NCBI GenBank assembly: GCA_016194905.1
Contig: JACQAP010000029.1
Span: forward strand, 62,001 to 126,000
DNA length: 64,000 nucleotides
Direction: 5' to 3'
From: Betaproteobacteria bacterium
Lineage (GTDB): Bacteria > Pseudomonadota > Gammaproteobacteria > Burkholderiales > JACQAP01
Shown here: piece by piece, positions 16,492 through 25,575 of the stretch
How positions within the stretch are numbered: the first letter of the stretch is position 1
Layout of the letters: each line of letters opens with the position of its first letter
The notes under the pieces: generated by a model
The model's input: only the letters and a program-made list of their open reading frames with translations
What the model was told of the DNA's origin: nothing
Databases searched by the model: none
Program-made: the position numbers and the translations under genes

Positions 16492-17715
16492 ATGAAATTC
16501 GACGACTTTCCCGCGAAGACGTTGATGGAGATCACGACCAGGCCGCCGCTCGTGTTCGTTCGCGGAGAAGGATCCTGGCTGTGGGATCACGAGGGTAAGC
16601 GTTATCTCGACTTCGTGCAGGGCTGGGCGGTCAACTGCTTAGGCCACTGTCCGGCGGTGATTACAAATGCGCTGGTCGAGCAGTCGCGCAAACTGATCAC
16701 GCCGAGTCCCGCGTTCTACAACGAGCCGTCCATGCAGTTCGCCCGGCGCATCGTCGAGCACAGTTGCTTTCAGCGAGTGTTCTTCACCAACAGCGGGGCG
16801 GAGGCCAACGAAGGCGCGATCAAGCTCGCGCGCAAGTGGGGCGCCCGTAACAAAGGCGGCGCCTACGAGATCATCACTTTCGAGGACTCGTTCCACGGGC
16901 GTACGCTGGCCACCATGTCGGCGTCGGGCAAGCCGCAGTTCCGCGAGCTGTTCGAACCGAAGGTGCCGGGCTTTCCGAAGGCGAAGCTCAACGATCTCGC
17001 ATCGGTTGAGCGCCTGATCACCGACAGGACGGTTGCGATCATGCTGGAACCCATCCAGGGCGAGACCGGCGTCATCATCGCAACAGACGCCTTCATGCGC
17101 GAACTTCGCGAACTGACGCGGCAGCGTGGCCTGCTGCTCATCGTCGATGAAATCCAGACCGGGGTAGGCCGCACCGGCAAGCTGTGGGGCTATGAGCATT
17201 CCGGCATCGAGCCCGACATCATGACGCTTGGCAAAGGATTGGGTGGCGGCGTCCCGCTTGCCGCACTGGTTGCGAAGGAGAATGTGTCCTGCTTCGAGTC
17301 CGGTGATCAGGGCGGCACATTCAATGGCAACCCGCTCATGGCTGCGGTCGGTTGCGCGATCATGGACGTCATACTCGCACGCGGGTTTCTCGAAAGCGTC
17401 GAGGAGCGGGGTGCTTATCTTATGAAAAGCCTGTCAGCGCTATCAGTCCGCCGCGATCTGGGCGAGGTACGCGGTCGCGGGCTGCTGGTGGCGCTCGACT
17501 TGAAAAAGGACATCGCAGCCAGGGTGGTGGAACTGGCGCGCGACGACGGGCTGCTACTCAACGCACCGCGACCGAACCTGTTGCGCTTCATGCCTGCGCT
17601 GAATCTGTCGCTGGAAGAGACCGACACCATGCTGGCGATGCTGGAGGACGTCTTGCGCCAGGTGAAGGAATCCTGGCCACGCAGTGCCGGCGGTTTCGCC
17701 TTCATCAGGTCGTGA
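16492..17715 (+). CDS. argD: Acetylornithine aminotransferase-type class III PLP enzyme
   Basis: 407 residues. The glycine-rich PLP-phosphate site [17 protein letters not shown] is at 99-115, SFHGRT at 133-138, the cofactor Asp in [13 protein letters not shown] at 217-229, and the Schiff-base Lys248 in TLGKGLGGG. This is the ArgD pattern: transfer of an amino group from acetylornithine to 2-oxoglutarate in arginine biosynthesis, often also succinyl-diaminopimelate. Other omega-aminotransferases share much of this, so the exact substrate is inferred. Possible control by the terminator just upstream. Confidence 0.82.
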   Translation: MKFDDFPAKTLMEITTRPPLVFVRGEGSWLWDHEGKRYLDFVQGWAVNCLGHCPAVITNALVEQSRKLITPSPAFYNEPSMQFARRIVEHSCFQRVFFTNSGAEANEGAIKLARKWGARNKGGAYEIITFEDSFHGRTLATMSASGKPQFRELFEPKVPGFPKAKLNDLASVERLITDRTVAIMLEPIQGETGVIIATDAFMRELRELTRQRGLLLIVDEIQTGVGRTGKLWGYEHSGIEPDIMTLGKGLGGGVPLAALVAKENVSCFESGDQGGTFNGNPLMAAVGCAIMDVILARGFLESVEERGAYLMKSLSALSVRRDLGEVRGRGLLVALDLKKDIAARVVELARDDGLLLNAPRPNLLRFMPALNLSLEETDTMLAMLEDVLRQVKESWPRSAGGFAFIRS

Positions 17716-17792
17716 GGTTTGCATCCGTGAACCAAGACCTGTGATGAAAATGGCCATCGACCGGTTAGCTTGAATGCGTTACCATTATCCGG

Positions 17793-17957
17793 TCATTGGG
17801 GAGTAGTCGCTCTTCGCACGAAGAGGCTTGCGTCAACACACTTGACCGTTTGGTCATGGCGCAAGCGGTTCCTTAGCTTGGCGAGACCTTTGACCATATC
17901 GTCTTCGGACTGGCCGGAGAAGCGATCTGGTCATTCGTCTTTAGTCCGGCCAAGGGG
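17793..17957 (+). promoter_or_regulatory. yybP-ykoY (manganese) riboswitch
   Basis: The two hallmark loops are present: GGGGAGTAG at 17798-17806 and GGCGAGACCTTTG beginning at 17880, with paired flanks (TGACCA 17891-17896 with TGGTCA near 17927). Downstream, GGCCGGA (17912-17918) can pair with TCCGGCC (17945-17951), which abuts the AAGGGG ribosome site at 17952-17957, giving a plausible on/off helix. Known members bind Mn2+ and turn on Mn exporters (MntP, Alx, UPF0016). It sits before a UPF0016 remnant and a CaCA-type exchanger, so it should report metal excess. Confidence 0.88.
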
Positions 17958-17962
17958 TACCC

Positions 17963-18151
17963 ATGGAAGCTTTCCTCATATCAACGGACATCGTTTCCCT
18001 CGCCGATATCGGCAATAAGACTCGACGTCTCGCGTTCACCGCCGCTGCGGAGTTTCGCAATCCTCCTTCTGATCGAGATCGCCATTCTGGTCGCAGTGCT
18101 GGCGAACCTGTCATCTGCCGGTGCGAAGGAATCCCGAAGGTGGATCTATGA
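17963..18151 (+). pseudogene. Decayed 5' part of a UPF0016/MneA-type manganese exporter gene, now a short upstream ORF
   Basis: The ATG at 17963 follows the riboswitch ribosome site. The first residues, MEAFLISTDIVSLADIGNKT, match the start of UPF0016 (Gdt1/MneA) proteins, normally MEAFLvStg.valaEiGDKTqLLal. The key Glu and Asp are changed (ADIGNKT for AEIGDKT). After about residue 32 homology jumps to another frame (LLIEIAILVAVLANLSSAG), so a frameshift occurred, then the gene ends. The frame that remains is 62 codons and its TGA overlaps the ATG of the exchanger (ATGA), so it may now serve as a coupling leader ORF. Confidence 0.72.
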
Positions 18152-19158
18152 CTGGCTTCGTCTTCGAATTGATCGTGATGCTCTTTGTCATTCTCGCGGC
18201 ATCGGAACTGTTCACCAATGCATTGGAGCATCTGGGGGAGAGGCTCAAGATTTCCGAGGGGGTGACCGGCTCTTTGTTCGCCGCAGTCGGCACGGCGCTT
18301 CCGGAAACGATGGTTCCGCTCCTTGCGCTGTTCGCCGGCACCGCCAATGTCAGTGTAAACGAGGAGATCGGCGTCGGGGCTATCCTCGGCGCCCCTTTGA
18401 TGCTGTCGACGTTATCGACCTGCCTCATGGCTCTGGCCGTACTGCCGCGACGGGGAGCGGTGGGTCATGTCAGCCCGGAACGAAGCGGCTTCGTGCGCGA
18501 CCTCAACTTCTTCCTGTTTGCATTCACGCTTGCCGCAGCGGCGATGTACGCTCCGCAAGAAGCACGTTACGTCCGAGGCGCACTGAGCTTCGCGCTTGTG
18601 CTGACCTACTTTATTTACATCATGCTGACCCTTCGTGCGTCGGAGCGGTTAGTTGGGGATGGTCACGGCACTGAGGCGGAGCAAAGGATGTTCTTAGCCC
18701 GGATTGGCCTGCCGACAAACTTGCTCACGATTTTACTTCAGCTGGGTATTGGACTTGTCCTGCTTGTATTTGGTGCCAAGGGTTTCATTTCAGGGGTTGA
18801 GGGTGTGTCGCATTTGCTTGGTATTTCCGCACTCTTGCTGTCGCTGCTGATTATTCCCATAGCAACCGAACTTCCCGAGAAGGTGAACAGTATTCTCTGG
18901 ATTCGACGAGGCAAGGACACGCTTGCCTTCGGCAATATCACCGGCGCGATGGTGTTTCAGGGCACGTTGCTCCCGGCCATTGGCATCATGCTGACGCCGT
19001 GGCAACCCCGTATCGAAGTTCTGAGTGGTGTTCTGGTCACACTGATCGCTGCCGCATGGCTTCGTATCAACTCGCGAAGCCCAGGGCTGCCGATCTGGGC
19101 GCTATCGATTAACGGTGCCTTGTACGTAGCCTATCTTGTAATAACGCTTAAGCGATGA
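18148..19158 (+). CDS. CaCA-family cation exchanger (Na+/Ca2+-type) under Mn riboswitch control
   Basis: 336 residues from the ATG at 18148. About ten hydrophobic helices form two inverted halves, with alpha-repeat motifs GTALPETMV near 48-56 and ATELPEKVN near 240, each carrying the ion-binding Glu. YrbG-like members are normally 310-360 residues. Sitting behind a yybP-ykoY riboswitch and overlapping an MneA stub, it probably exports Mn2+ or another divalent metal rather than serving calcium homeostasis, which is inference from context. Its stop overlaps the next gene's ATG. Confidence 0.85.
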   Translation: MTGFVFELIVMLFVILAASELFTNALEHLGERLKISEGVTGSLFAAVGTALPETMVPLLALFAGTANVSVNEEIGVGAILGAPLMLSTLSTCLMALAVLPRRGAVGHVSPERSGFVRDLNFFLFAFTLAAAAMYAPQEARYVRGALSFALVLTYFIYIMLTLRASERLVGDGHGTEAEQRMFLARIGLPTNLLTILLQLGIGLVLLVFGAKGFISGVEGVSHLLGISALLLSLLIIPIATELPEKVNSILWIRRGKDTLAFGNITGAMVFQGTLLPAIGIMLTPWQPRIEVLSGVLVTLIAAAWLRINSRSPGLPIWALSINGALYVAYLVITLKR

Positions 19159-20120
19159 GAGGGACAAATACCATGCATAGTGAAAATTGGTCCGCTTGGA
19201 CCCACGACCACGTATTCGACGAAGGAAGCCATGCTGCCGAGCGGGGTACGCGAATTGTCATGTGGATCACCGCCGCGATGATGGTGATCGAAATTGTTGC
19301 TGGCTGGAGGTTCAACTCGATGGCGTTGTTGGCCGATGGTTGGCACATGAGCTCTCACGCTGTAGCCATTGGCCTGAGTGCGTTTGCGTACGCCGCAGCG
19401 CGGCGCTACGCCCGCGATTCTCGATTCGCCTTCGGTACATGGAAGATTGAAGTGCTCGGCGGATTCGCCAGCGCCATTTTTCTGCTGGGTGTCGCCGCCC
19501 TCATGGTATTCGGTTCAGTCGAGCGTATTTTCTCGCCGCAACCAATTCACTACCAGGAGGCGATGATCGTCGCGACGGTTGGACTTCTCGTGAATATCGT
19601 CTGCGCGATCATTCTGGGCAGGGCGCACGATCATCATGCCCCGGGTGCGCATGATCATGCCGGACACCGGCACCAGGAACATCATCACGATCTGAATCTG
19701 AAATCGGCCCATATGCATGTCATCGCGGATGCTGCGACATCGGTTCTCGCGATCGTGGCGCTGGCCGGTGGATGGTTCTACGGGTGGTCATGGCTTGATC
19801 CGGTCATGGGAATTGTCGGAGCCGTGCTGGTAGCCGTCTGGGCGAAAAATCTCCTCGCGGAAACCGGCAAAGTGCTACTGGACCGGGAGATGGACCACCC
19901 TGTTGTCGAGGAAATTCGCGAAGCGGTGGAGACCGGGCCGGATGCTGGGGAGACTCGCATTGCCGATTTGCACGTCTGGCGCGTCGGCAAGCAGTCCTAC
20001 GCGTGCGCGATAAGTCTCGTCACCCACGCCGAGGCGCTGACGCCTCAGCGCGTCAGGGAACAACTTGCTCAACATGAGGAAATCGTCCATGCAACGGTCG
20101 AAATCCAACGCTGCCATTAG
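19155..20120 (+). CDS. dmeF: CDF-family Co/Ni(-type) efflux transporter, DmeF-like
   Basis: 321 residues (an ATG at 19173 with GAGGG upstream is an alternative start). It begins WTHDHVFDEGS, and helix 2 has LLADGWHMSSHAVAIGLS. A His-rich cytoplasmic loop at about 155-175 (HDHHAPGAHDHAGHRHQEHH) is followed by HMHVIADAATSVLAI in helix 5 and a C-terminal metal-sensing domain. The WTHDH start and ADGWHMSSHA block are typical of DmeF, an exporter of Co2+/Ni2+. It overlaps the exchanger gene by four bases, so the Mn riboswitch may also control it. Confidence 0.85.
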   Translation: MRGTNTMHSENWSAWTHDHVFDEGSHAAERGTRIVMWITAAMMVIEIVAGWRFNSMALLADGWHMSSHAVAIGLSAFAYAAARRYARDSRFAFGTWKIEVLGGFASAIFLLGVAALMVFGSVERIFSPQPIHYQEAMIVATVGLLVNIVCAIILGRAHDHHAPGAHDHAGHRHQEHHHDLNLKSAHMHVIADAATSVLAIVALAGGWFYGWSWLDPVMGIVGAVLVAVWAKNLLAETGKVLLDREMDHPVVEEIREAVETGPDAGETRIADLHVWRVGKQSYACAISLVTHAEALTPQRVREQLAQHEEIVHATVEIQRCH

Positions 20121-20343
20121 ACCGGCGGCGCAGGCATGACCACGGGTGCAATGTGCGCGTCATATTCTGGGGTGCACTTGACCATGGTACCGGCTGCTGC
20201 CGTCGGGGCTCTGCTCGGAACGGCCGCGTGAGTGGGGCAAAGATTCCTTGCTGCTGGATCAGAGGGGCATGCATGCAGAGCGCACTCCGCCGGTGCAGGA
20301 TTCGCCCGCAGAGAAGGGCCAAAATTAACCGCTTCGCCGCTAT

Positions 20344-20976
20344 CTACCCGATTGCACTAGCCGGTGAGAATCGCAGAGCCTGGAATGCCTGTCTCAGGAC
20401 ACGAATTGCGGAAGTCAGAAACAAGCTAGCGATAACGACACCGACAATGATGTCCGGCCAACGCGATACCAACATGTAACTGAATCCCGCAGCAGCCAAT
20501 ACGCCTACGTTCGCGATCAGGTCGTTGCGCGAGCAAAGCCAGGTCGAACTCATATTGAGATTGTCGCTACGGTGACGGTACAACAGGAAAAAGCACACGA
20601 GATTAGCGACCAGGGCGATCCCACCGACAATGCCCATGGTCTCGACGCTCGGCATGATGGGATTGAGCGCCTTGTACGCGGCCTCTCCAAGCACACCGAA
20701 TCCGAATATGAGCATGAACGAACCTTTGGCTGCCGCTGCGCTCGCCTGCCAGCGTACCGAACGTGCCAGTACAAATAAGCTGAAGCCGTATACGAGTGCG
20801 TCACCGAGCATATCTAGCGCATCCGCCATTAACGAAGTCGAATGAGCCAGAAGACCGGCCACGCCTTCACCGAAGAACATCAGCGCATTGATGGCGAGCA
20901 CAACCCACAGAACGCGTTGATGACTTTCACGCATTGCGGTGATCTCACAACTCTTGTCTTCGCAGCAACTCGCCAT
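20344..20976 (-). CDS. Compact cation transporter of the CDF superfamily with an N-terminal CC..C motif
   Basis: 210 residues, shorter than classical CDF pumps because the cytoplasmic C-terminal domain is missing. It starts MASCCEDKSCEI, a Cys cluster that could bind metal. Six hydrophobic helices follow, with SLMADALDMLGDALVYG (DxxxD metal site) in helix 2 and CSRNDLIANVGVLAAAG in helix 5. Proteins like this accompany czc/mer clusters in Betaproteobacteria. A truncated relative lies at 60710. Substrate metal unknown. No close minus-strand gene is coupled to it. Confidence 0.8.
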   Translation of the reverse strand: MASCCEDKSCEITAMRESHQRVLWVVLAINALMFFGEGVAGLLAHSTSLMADALDMLGDALVYGFSLFVLARSVRWQASAAAAKGSFMLIFGFGVLGEAAYKALNPIMPSVETMGIVGGIALVANLVCFFLLYRHRSDNLNMSSTWLCSRNDLIANVGVLAAAGFSYMLVSRWPDIIVGVVIASLFLTSAIRVLRQAFQALRFSPASAIG

Positions 20977-21099
20977 ATAGCCGATTTTAACCTGGGAACA
21001 CGTCAGAGGTGGCGCACCGTGCCGTGGACGCTCGGAATTGCCGTCAGACAGGCCGCTCCTTCGGAGCCAGTGCCTAGAATTTGGATACTTTGCCGACCT

Positions 21100-22008
21100 T
21101 TACACGAGCGCGCAATCGTGCGGTACCTCACCCAGTTCAATTTGAAGTGTGGCGTGATGAATGCGGAAATGGTGCTCCAGCTCCTCGGCAGCGTCCGCCA
21201 TGAAGCGGTCTCCGGGATGCCCGCCAGGCATGACCAGATGCGCCGTCAGCGCAGCTTCGGTGGTGCTCATCCCCCAGACGTGCAAATCATGCACTTCCGT
21301 TACGCCTGGCAGGTCACACAGGTAAGTCTGCACGGATGCCATGTCGATGCCCGTGGGTACGGCATTGAGCGCTAGGTTGATCGCATCGCGCAAGAGTCCC
21401 CACGTCCCCACCAGAATCACCGCCACGATCACCAGGCCGATCATCGAGTCGATCCAATGCCAGCCGCTCAGGAGAATGGCGAGCCCGCCCAGGACTACGC
21501 CCAACGATACTGCCGCATCCGCAGCCATGTGCAGAAACGCGCCGCGGATGTTGAGGTCGGTCCTCCGACCAGACATGAACATCCAGGCGGTAATACCGTT
21601 GACCCCAATCCCGATGGCAGCGACGATCATTACCGTCGTGCCCTGGACTGGCGCCGGAGTGCCGAAGCGCTGCACCGCTTCCCACATGATCGCTCCACAC
21701 GCGAGCAGCAACAACATCGCGTTAGCAAGCGCGGCGAGAATCGACGAGCTGCGCAGTCCATAGGTAAACCGCGTTGTGGGCCGGCGGCGCGCCAGCGCCA
21801 GTGCACCCCATGCCAGCAGCAGGCCCAACACATCCGACAGGTTGTGGCCGGCATCGGCAAGCAGCGCCAGCGAACTGGCGAGCACACCATAGACTGCCTC
21901 GACGATGACGAAAGCGACGTTCAGTGCGATGCCGATGGCGAACGCGCGGTTGTAATTCCCGGGTTCGTGGACGTGCCCGTGATCGTGTCCTGCGTGATTG
22001 CCGCTCAA
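21100..22008 (-). CDS. czcD: CDF-family Zn/Co/Cd efflux transporter (CzcD/ZitB-like)
   Basis: 302 residues. The N-terminus is His-rich (MSGNHAGHDHGHVHEPGNYN), and helix 2 has LADAGHNLSDVLGLLLAWG with the HxxxD site. Helix 5 has HMAADAAVSLGVVLGGLAI, and a C-terminal ferredoxin-like domain contains VTEVHDLHVWGMSTTEAALTA. This is the standard CzcD/ZitB pattern: proton-coupled export of Zn2+, Co2+ or Cd2+ to the periplasm, where the RND pump encoded on the same strand upstream takes over. It lies 79 bases after the PII-like gene. Confidence 0.9.
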   Translation of the reverse strand: MSGNHAGHDHGHVHEPGNYNRAFAIGIALNVAFVIVEAVYGVLASSLALLADAGHNLSDVLGLLLAWGALALARRRPTTRFTYGLRSSSILAALANAMLLLLACGAIMWEAVQRFGTPAPVQGTTVMIVAAIGIGVNGITAWMFMSGRRTDLNIRGAFLHMAADAAVSLGVVLGGLAILLSGWHWIDSMIGLVIVAVILVGTWGLLRDAINLALNAVPTGIDMASVQTYLCDLPGVTEVHDLHVWGMSTTEAALTAHLVMPGGHPGDRFMADAAEELEHHFRIHHATLQIELGEVPHDCALV

Positions 22009-22087
22009 GTTTTTGTCTCCTTACGTCGATCAGCGATTTGTAAATTTACTTTTCGTCGGACCTGACAGTCGGTTGTTTGCGAGTTCA

Positions 22088-22429
22088 TCAGCTACCAATT
22101 TGCATGGCCGATTCGACTGTGGTTATGTAGACCCATCCTGCTTCGCCTTGTCCCGTTCGTCCGGACATTGCTACTACGTTCGCCAACCGCTCTGCGTCGG
22201 TGTCCACGCACAGAAGTTCCAGCTTGTATTCTTCGATCACCGGCTCGGCGAGATCCATGGAGTAGCGCTGCTCTTTCGTATCGACGGCCGTCAGAAGACT
22301 TTGCACTGCGGCGACGTTGATGTTACGCATGCCACCCGGATGACCCGTCGCCGCTAAGTCGGCCAATTTGAGGGCCTCGATCACCGCTGCGATGCGGTGC
22401 TTGTGAATGAATGCCTTGATCTCCTTCAT
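22088..22429 (-). CDS. PII-like signalling protein of metal-efflux operons
   Basis: 113 residues from the ATG at 22429, which has AAAGGA upstream (an ATG five codons earlier is less well placed). The fold pattern is PII-like: MKEIKAFIHKHRIAAVIEAL at the start and GRTGQGEAGWVYITTVESA near the end, the segment that in GlnB forms the B-loop. The T-loop region lacks the uridylylated Tyr context of GlnB. PII-like proteins next to CzcA/CusA genes are known, but their role is not settled; sensing nucleotide or metal to tune export is plausible. It follows the czcA gene by 18 bases. Confidence 0.8.
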   Translation of the reverse strand: MKEIKAFIHKHRIAAVIEALKLADLAATGHPGGMRNINVAAVQSLLTAVDTKEQRYSMDLAEPVIEEYKLELLCVDTDAERLANVVAMSGRTGQGEAGWVYITTVESAMQIGS

Positions 22430-22447
22430 GGATTTTCCTTTCATACT

Positions 22448-25400
22448 CTATGCTCGGGATGCTGCGGTCACCGGGGCGGATTTCTGTTGGCGTTCAATGC
22501 GTGTTTCCACCCATTCGTATATGAGCGGTAGCAGAAGCAGCGTCAGGGCCGTCGAGGTGAACAAGCCACCGACCACCACTGTCGCCAATGGCCGCTGCGT
22601 CTCGGCGCCCACGCCGCTGGAGAGCAGCATGGGAACCAGCCCGAGAATCGCTACTGAGGCCGTCATCAGAACCGGCCGCAGGCGCAATGCCGCGCCTTCC
22701 CGCACCGCCTCGCGCACCGAGCGCCCCTGGCTGCGCAGATCGTTCAGGAAGGTGAGCAGCACGATGCCGTTCAGCATCGCCACGCCGAATACGGCGATGA
22801 AGCCGATGGCGGAGGGCACCGATACGTATTGCCCCGTGATGGCCAGACCGAAGACACCACCGATGACGGCAAAGGGCACGTTGGCGATGATCATGGCCGC
22901 GTACCGCACCGAATTGAAGGCGGTGTACAGCAGGATGAAGATGAGGCCGATGGTGAGCGGTACGATCACCGCGAGCCGCGCCAGCGCCCGCTGCTGGTTT
23001 TCGAAGGCGCCACCCCATTCCATCCAGTAACCGGTCGGGAGTTTCACCTTGTCGCGGATCCTCGCTTCCGCCTCCTTCACGAAGCCGTCCACATCGCGCC
23101 CCTTCACGTCCATCTGAATCACCGCGTAGCGCTGCAACTGCTCGCGGCGGACGAACGAATAGCCTTCGTCTGTTTCTATCGAGGCTACCCGGGACAGCGG
23201 CACGAGTGCCCCTGACTGCGTGCGGATGGGAATATCGCTGATGGCCTGCTGACTGTCGCGGAAAGCGGCATCCAGCCGCACCTGGATATCGAAGCGCTTC
23301 ACGCCATCGATAACCGTGCTGACACTCTTGCCGCCTATTCCCGCCTGAACGACTTCGAGGACCTCGTCGGCATTGATGCCATAGCGGGCCGCCTCGTCGC
23401 GGTTGACCTTGATCACCATCTGCGGCTTGCCCTTGTTCGCCTCCAGCGCCAGGTCCGCGGCCCCGGGCACTTTGTCGAGCACCATCTTCATTTCGCCCGC
23501 CAGTCTGTCGAGCGTGGCCAGGTCTTCGCCATAGATTTTCAGGGCCAGAGTCGCGCGCACGCCGGAAATGAGTTCTTCGACTCGCATCTGGATCGGCTGG
23601 GTGGCCCCGAATACCACCGTGGGAATGGATATTTCCAGGACTTCCTGCATCTCCCCGGAAAGCTCGGTCATGCTCATTTTCCCGGGCCACTCTTTCTCCG
23701 GCTTCACATCGACCAGCACTTCCATATAGTTGACATCCGCCGTCTCGCCCTTCTCGGCGCGGCCGATGGTCGCAAGCGTGGACTTTACCTGGGGGAAGTT
23801 CTGCTTCAACGCGGCGTCGAACCTCTTCGCAACGCCTATGCTCTCCTCCAGCGAGGTGGACGGGATACCCGTCACCCGGAACATGATCGTGCCTTCCTGC
23901 AGGGTGGGCATGAATTCCTTGCCGAGAAACGGAAACACCGCCAGCGATGCGGCCAGCAGCACGGCGGCCGCGCCGATGACTTTGCGTTTGTTGTCGAGCG
24001 CCCAGTCCAGCAGCGGCAGATAGAAGCGCTTGGCCTGGCGCACGATGAAGGTGTCCTTCTCCTCCTTCGCCTTCAGGATCAGCGCTGCCAGTACTGGCAC
24101 GAGCGTCAGCGTCAGAATGAGCGAGCCGACCATGGCGAAGGTGATGGTGAGCGCCATGGGCTTGAACAGCTTGCCCTCCAGTCCGGTGAGCGAGAACAGT
24201 GGCAGGAAGACCACGATGATGATCAGGATCGCAAAGGCGATGGGGTTGATGACTTCTTTTGCCGCCGCGAGCATCACGTTTGTCCGGTTCACCTCTTTGC
24301 CGGCGTGGTGAGAGAGCAGCCGAAAGCCGTTCTCCACCATGACCACGGCGCCGTCCACCATCATGCCGATGCCGATGGCGAGGCCGGCAAGCGACATCAG
24401 GTTGGCCGACATGCCGGCGTACTGCATCAGGATGAAGGCGATGAGCATCGCGAGCGGCAGGGTGACGACCACGACGATGGCTGAACGGATTTCGCCGAGA
24501 AACAGGAACAGCACTATGGCCACCAGGATAGAACCTTCGATCAGCGCACTTTCCGCGGTCTTCAGCGCCTTATCCACGAGTTCGGTACGGTCGTACACCG
24601 GGTTGATGGAAACCCCTTTCGGCAGTGCCTGCTTCGCCGTCAGCAGCTTTGCCTTTACCGCATCGGTGACATTCTTGGCGTTCTCGTTGATGCGCGCCAG
24701 TACGATGCCCAGCGACACTTCCCGGCCATCCCTGGTCACCGCGCCAAAGCGAAGACTGGGCGCCTCCTTCACCTCGGCCACGTCGCGTACATAGACGGGC
24801 GCACCCTCGCGCTGCGTAATCACGACGTTGCCGATATCGCGTGTACCGGTGACCAGCCCCAGTCCACGCACCAGATACTGCTCCTGGCCCAGGTTCACGT
24901 ACTGGCCGCCCACCTGGCGGTTGTTGGCGGCGAGTGCTTCCATTACCGCCTTGAAGGTGAGGCCGTACTTGATCAGCTTCTGCGGTTGGATCAACACCTG
25001 ATATTGCTTCTCGTCGCCACCCCAGGAAGTCACGTCGTCGACTCCCGGCGCGGTGCGCAGCAGCAGGCGTACGTTCCAGTCCTGCAGCGTGCGCAAATCC
25101 ATGGTGGACAGCTTCTGGTCGGCTGACTCGACGGTGTACCAGAACACCTGCCCCAATCCGGAACTGTTCGGCCCCAGTGACGGCTCGCCGTAGCCTTCGG
25201 GAATGCGGGCCTTCGCTTCCAGCAGTTTCTCCCCGGCGAGCCGGCGGGCAAAGTAGATATCCACGTTGTCCTTGAAATAGACGCTCACATAGGACAATCC
25301 GAACAGCGACACGGAGCGAATTTCCTCGACTCCAGGCAACCCCGCCATGGCGGTTTCCACCGGGAACGTCAGCAGTTTCTCCACGTCCTCGGCGGCGAGC

Positions 25401-25564
25401 CCCGGCGACTCGGTATACACGTTGACCTGTACCGGCGTCACGTCCGGAAACGCGTCCACCGGCACGGCGCGAAACGCCTGCACGCCGAACACCACGATGA
25501 GCAGGAATCCGACCAGCACCAGCACCTTGTAGCGCAGGGATATGTCGACAATTGAATTCAACAT
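22448..25564 (-). CDS. czcA: Heavy-metal RND efflux pump, CzcA-type inner-membrane subunit
   Basis: 1038 residues, full length for the HME-RND family. Helix 1 is followed by PVDAFPDVTPVQVNVYTESPG, the hallmark of metal RND pumps. Helix 4 holds the proton-relay signature GMMVDGAVVMVEN, and two large periplasmic loops and twelve helices are present. It should take divalent metal from the periplasm or cytoplasm and drive it through CzcB/CzcC to the outside using the proton gradient. It lies 11 bases after czcB in the order C-B-A-PII-CDF. Exact metal inferred from neighbours (CzcD-like pump), not seen. Confidence 0.92.
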   Translation of the reverse strand: MLNSIVDISLRYKVLVLVGFLLIVVFGVQAFRAVPVDAFPDVTPVQVNVYTESPGLAAEDVEKLLTFPVETAMAGLPGVEEIRSVSLFGLSYVSVYFKDNVDIYFARRLAGEKLLEAKARIPEGYGEPSLGPNSSGLGQVFWYTVESADQKLSTMDLRTLQDWNVRLLLRTAPGVDDVTSWGGDEKQYQVLIQPQKLIKYGLTFKAVMEALAANNRQVGGQYVNLGQEQYLVRGLGLVTGTRDIGNVVITQREGAPVYVRDVAEVKEAPSLRFGAVTRDGREVSLGIVLARINENAKNVTDAVKAKLLTAKQALPKGVSINPVYDRTELVDKALKTAESALIEGSILVAIVLFLFLGEIRSAIVVVVTLPLAMLIAFILMQYAGMSANLMSLAGLAIGIGMMVDGAVVMVENGFRLLSHHAGKEVNRTNVMLAAAKEVINPIAFAILIIIVVFLPLFSLTGLEGKLFKPMALTITFAMVGSLILTLTLVPVLAALILKAKEEKDTFIVRQAKRFYLPLLDWALDNKRKVIGAAAVLLAASLAVFPFLGKEFMPTLQEGTIMFRVTGIPSTSLEESIGVAKRFDAALKQNFPQVKSTLATIGRAEKGETADVNYMEVLVDVKPEKEWPGKMSMTELSGEMQEVLEISIPTVVFGATQPIQMRVEELISGVRATLALKIYGEDLATLDRLAGEMKMVLDKVPGAADLALEANKGKPQMVIKVNRDEAARYGINADEVLEVVQAGIGGKSVSTVIDGVKRFDIQVRLDAAFRDSQQAISDIPIRTQSGALVPLSRVASIETDEGYSFVRREQLQRYAVIQMDVKGRDVDGFVKEAEARIRDKVKLPTGYWMEWGGAFENQQRALARLAVIVPLTIGLIFILLYTAFNSVRYAAMIIANVPFAVIGGVFGLAITGQYVSVPSAIGFIAVFGVAMLNGIVLLTFLNDLRSQGRSVREAVREGAALRLRPVLMTASVAILGLVPMLLSSGVGAETQRPLATVVVGGLFTSTALTLLLLPLIYEWVETRIERQQKSAPVTAASRA

Positions 25565-25575
25565 GATGGGGGCCT

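Noticed and set aside
20136-20231. 31-codon ORF after dmeF (ends in VPAAAVGALLGTAA)
   Set aside because: One short hydrophobic stretch without a good ribosome site or family match; may be a relic but not supportable.
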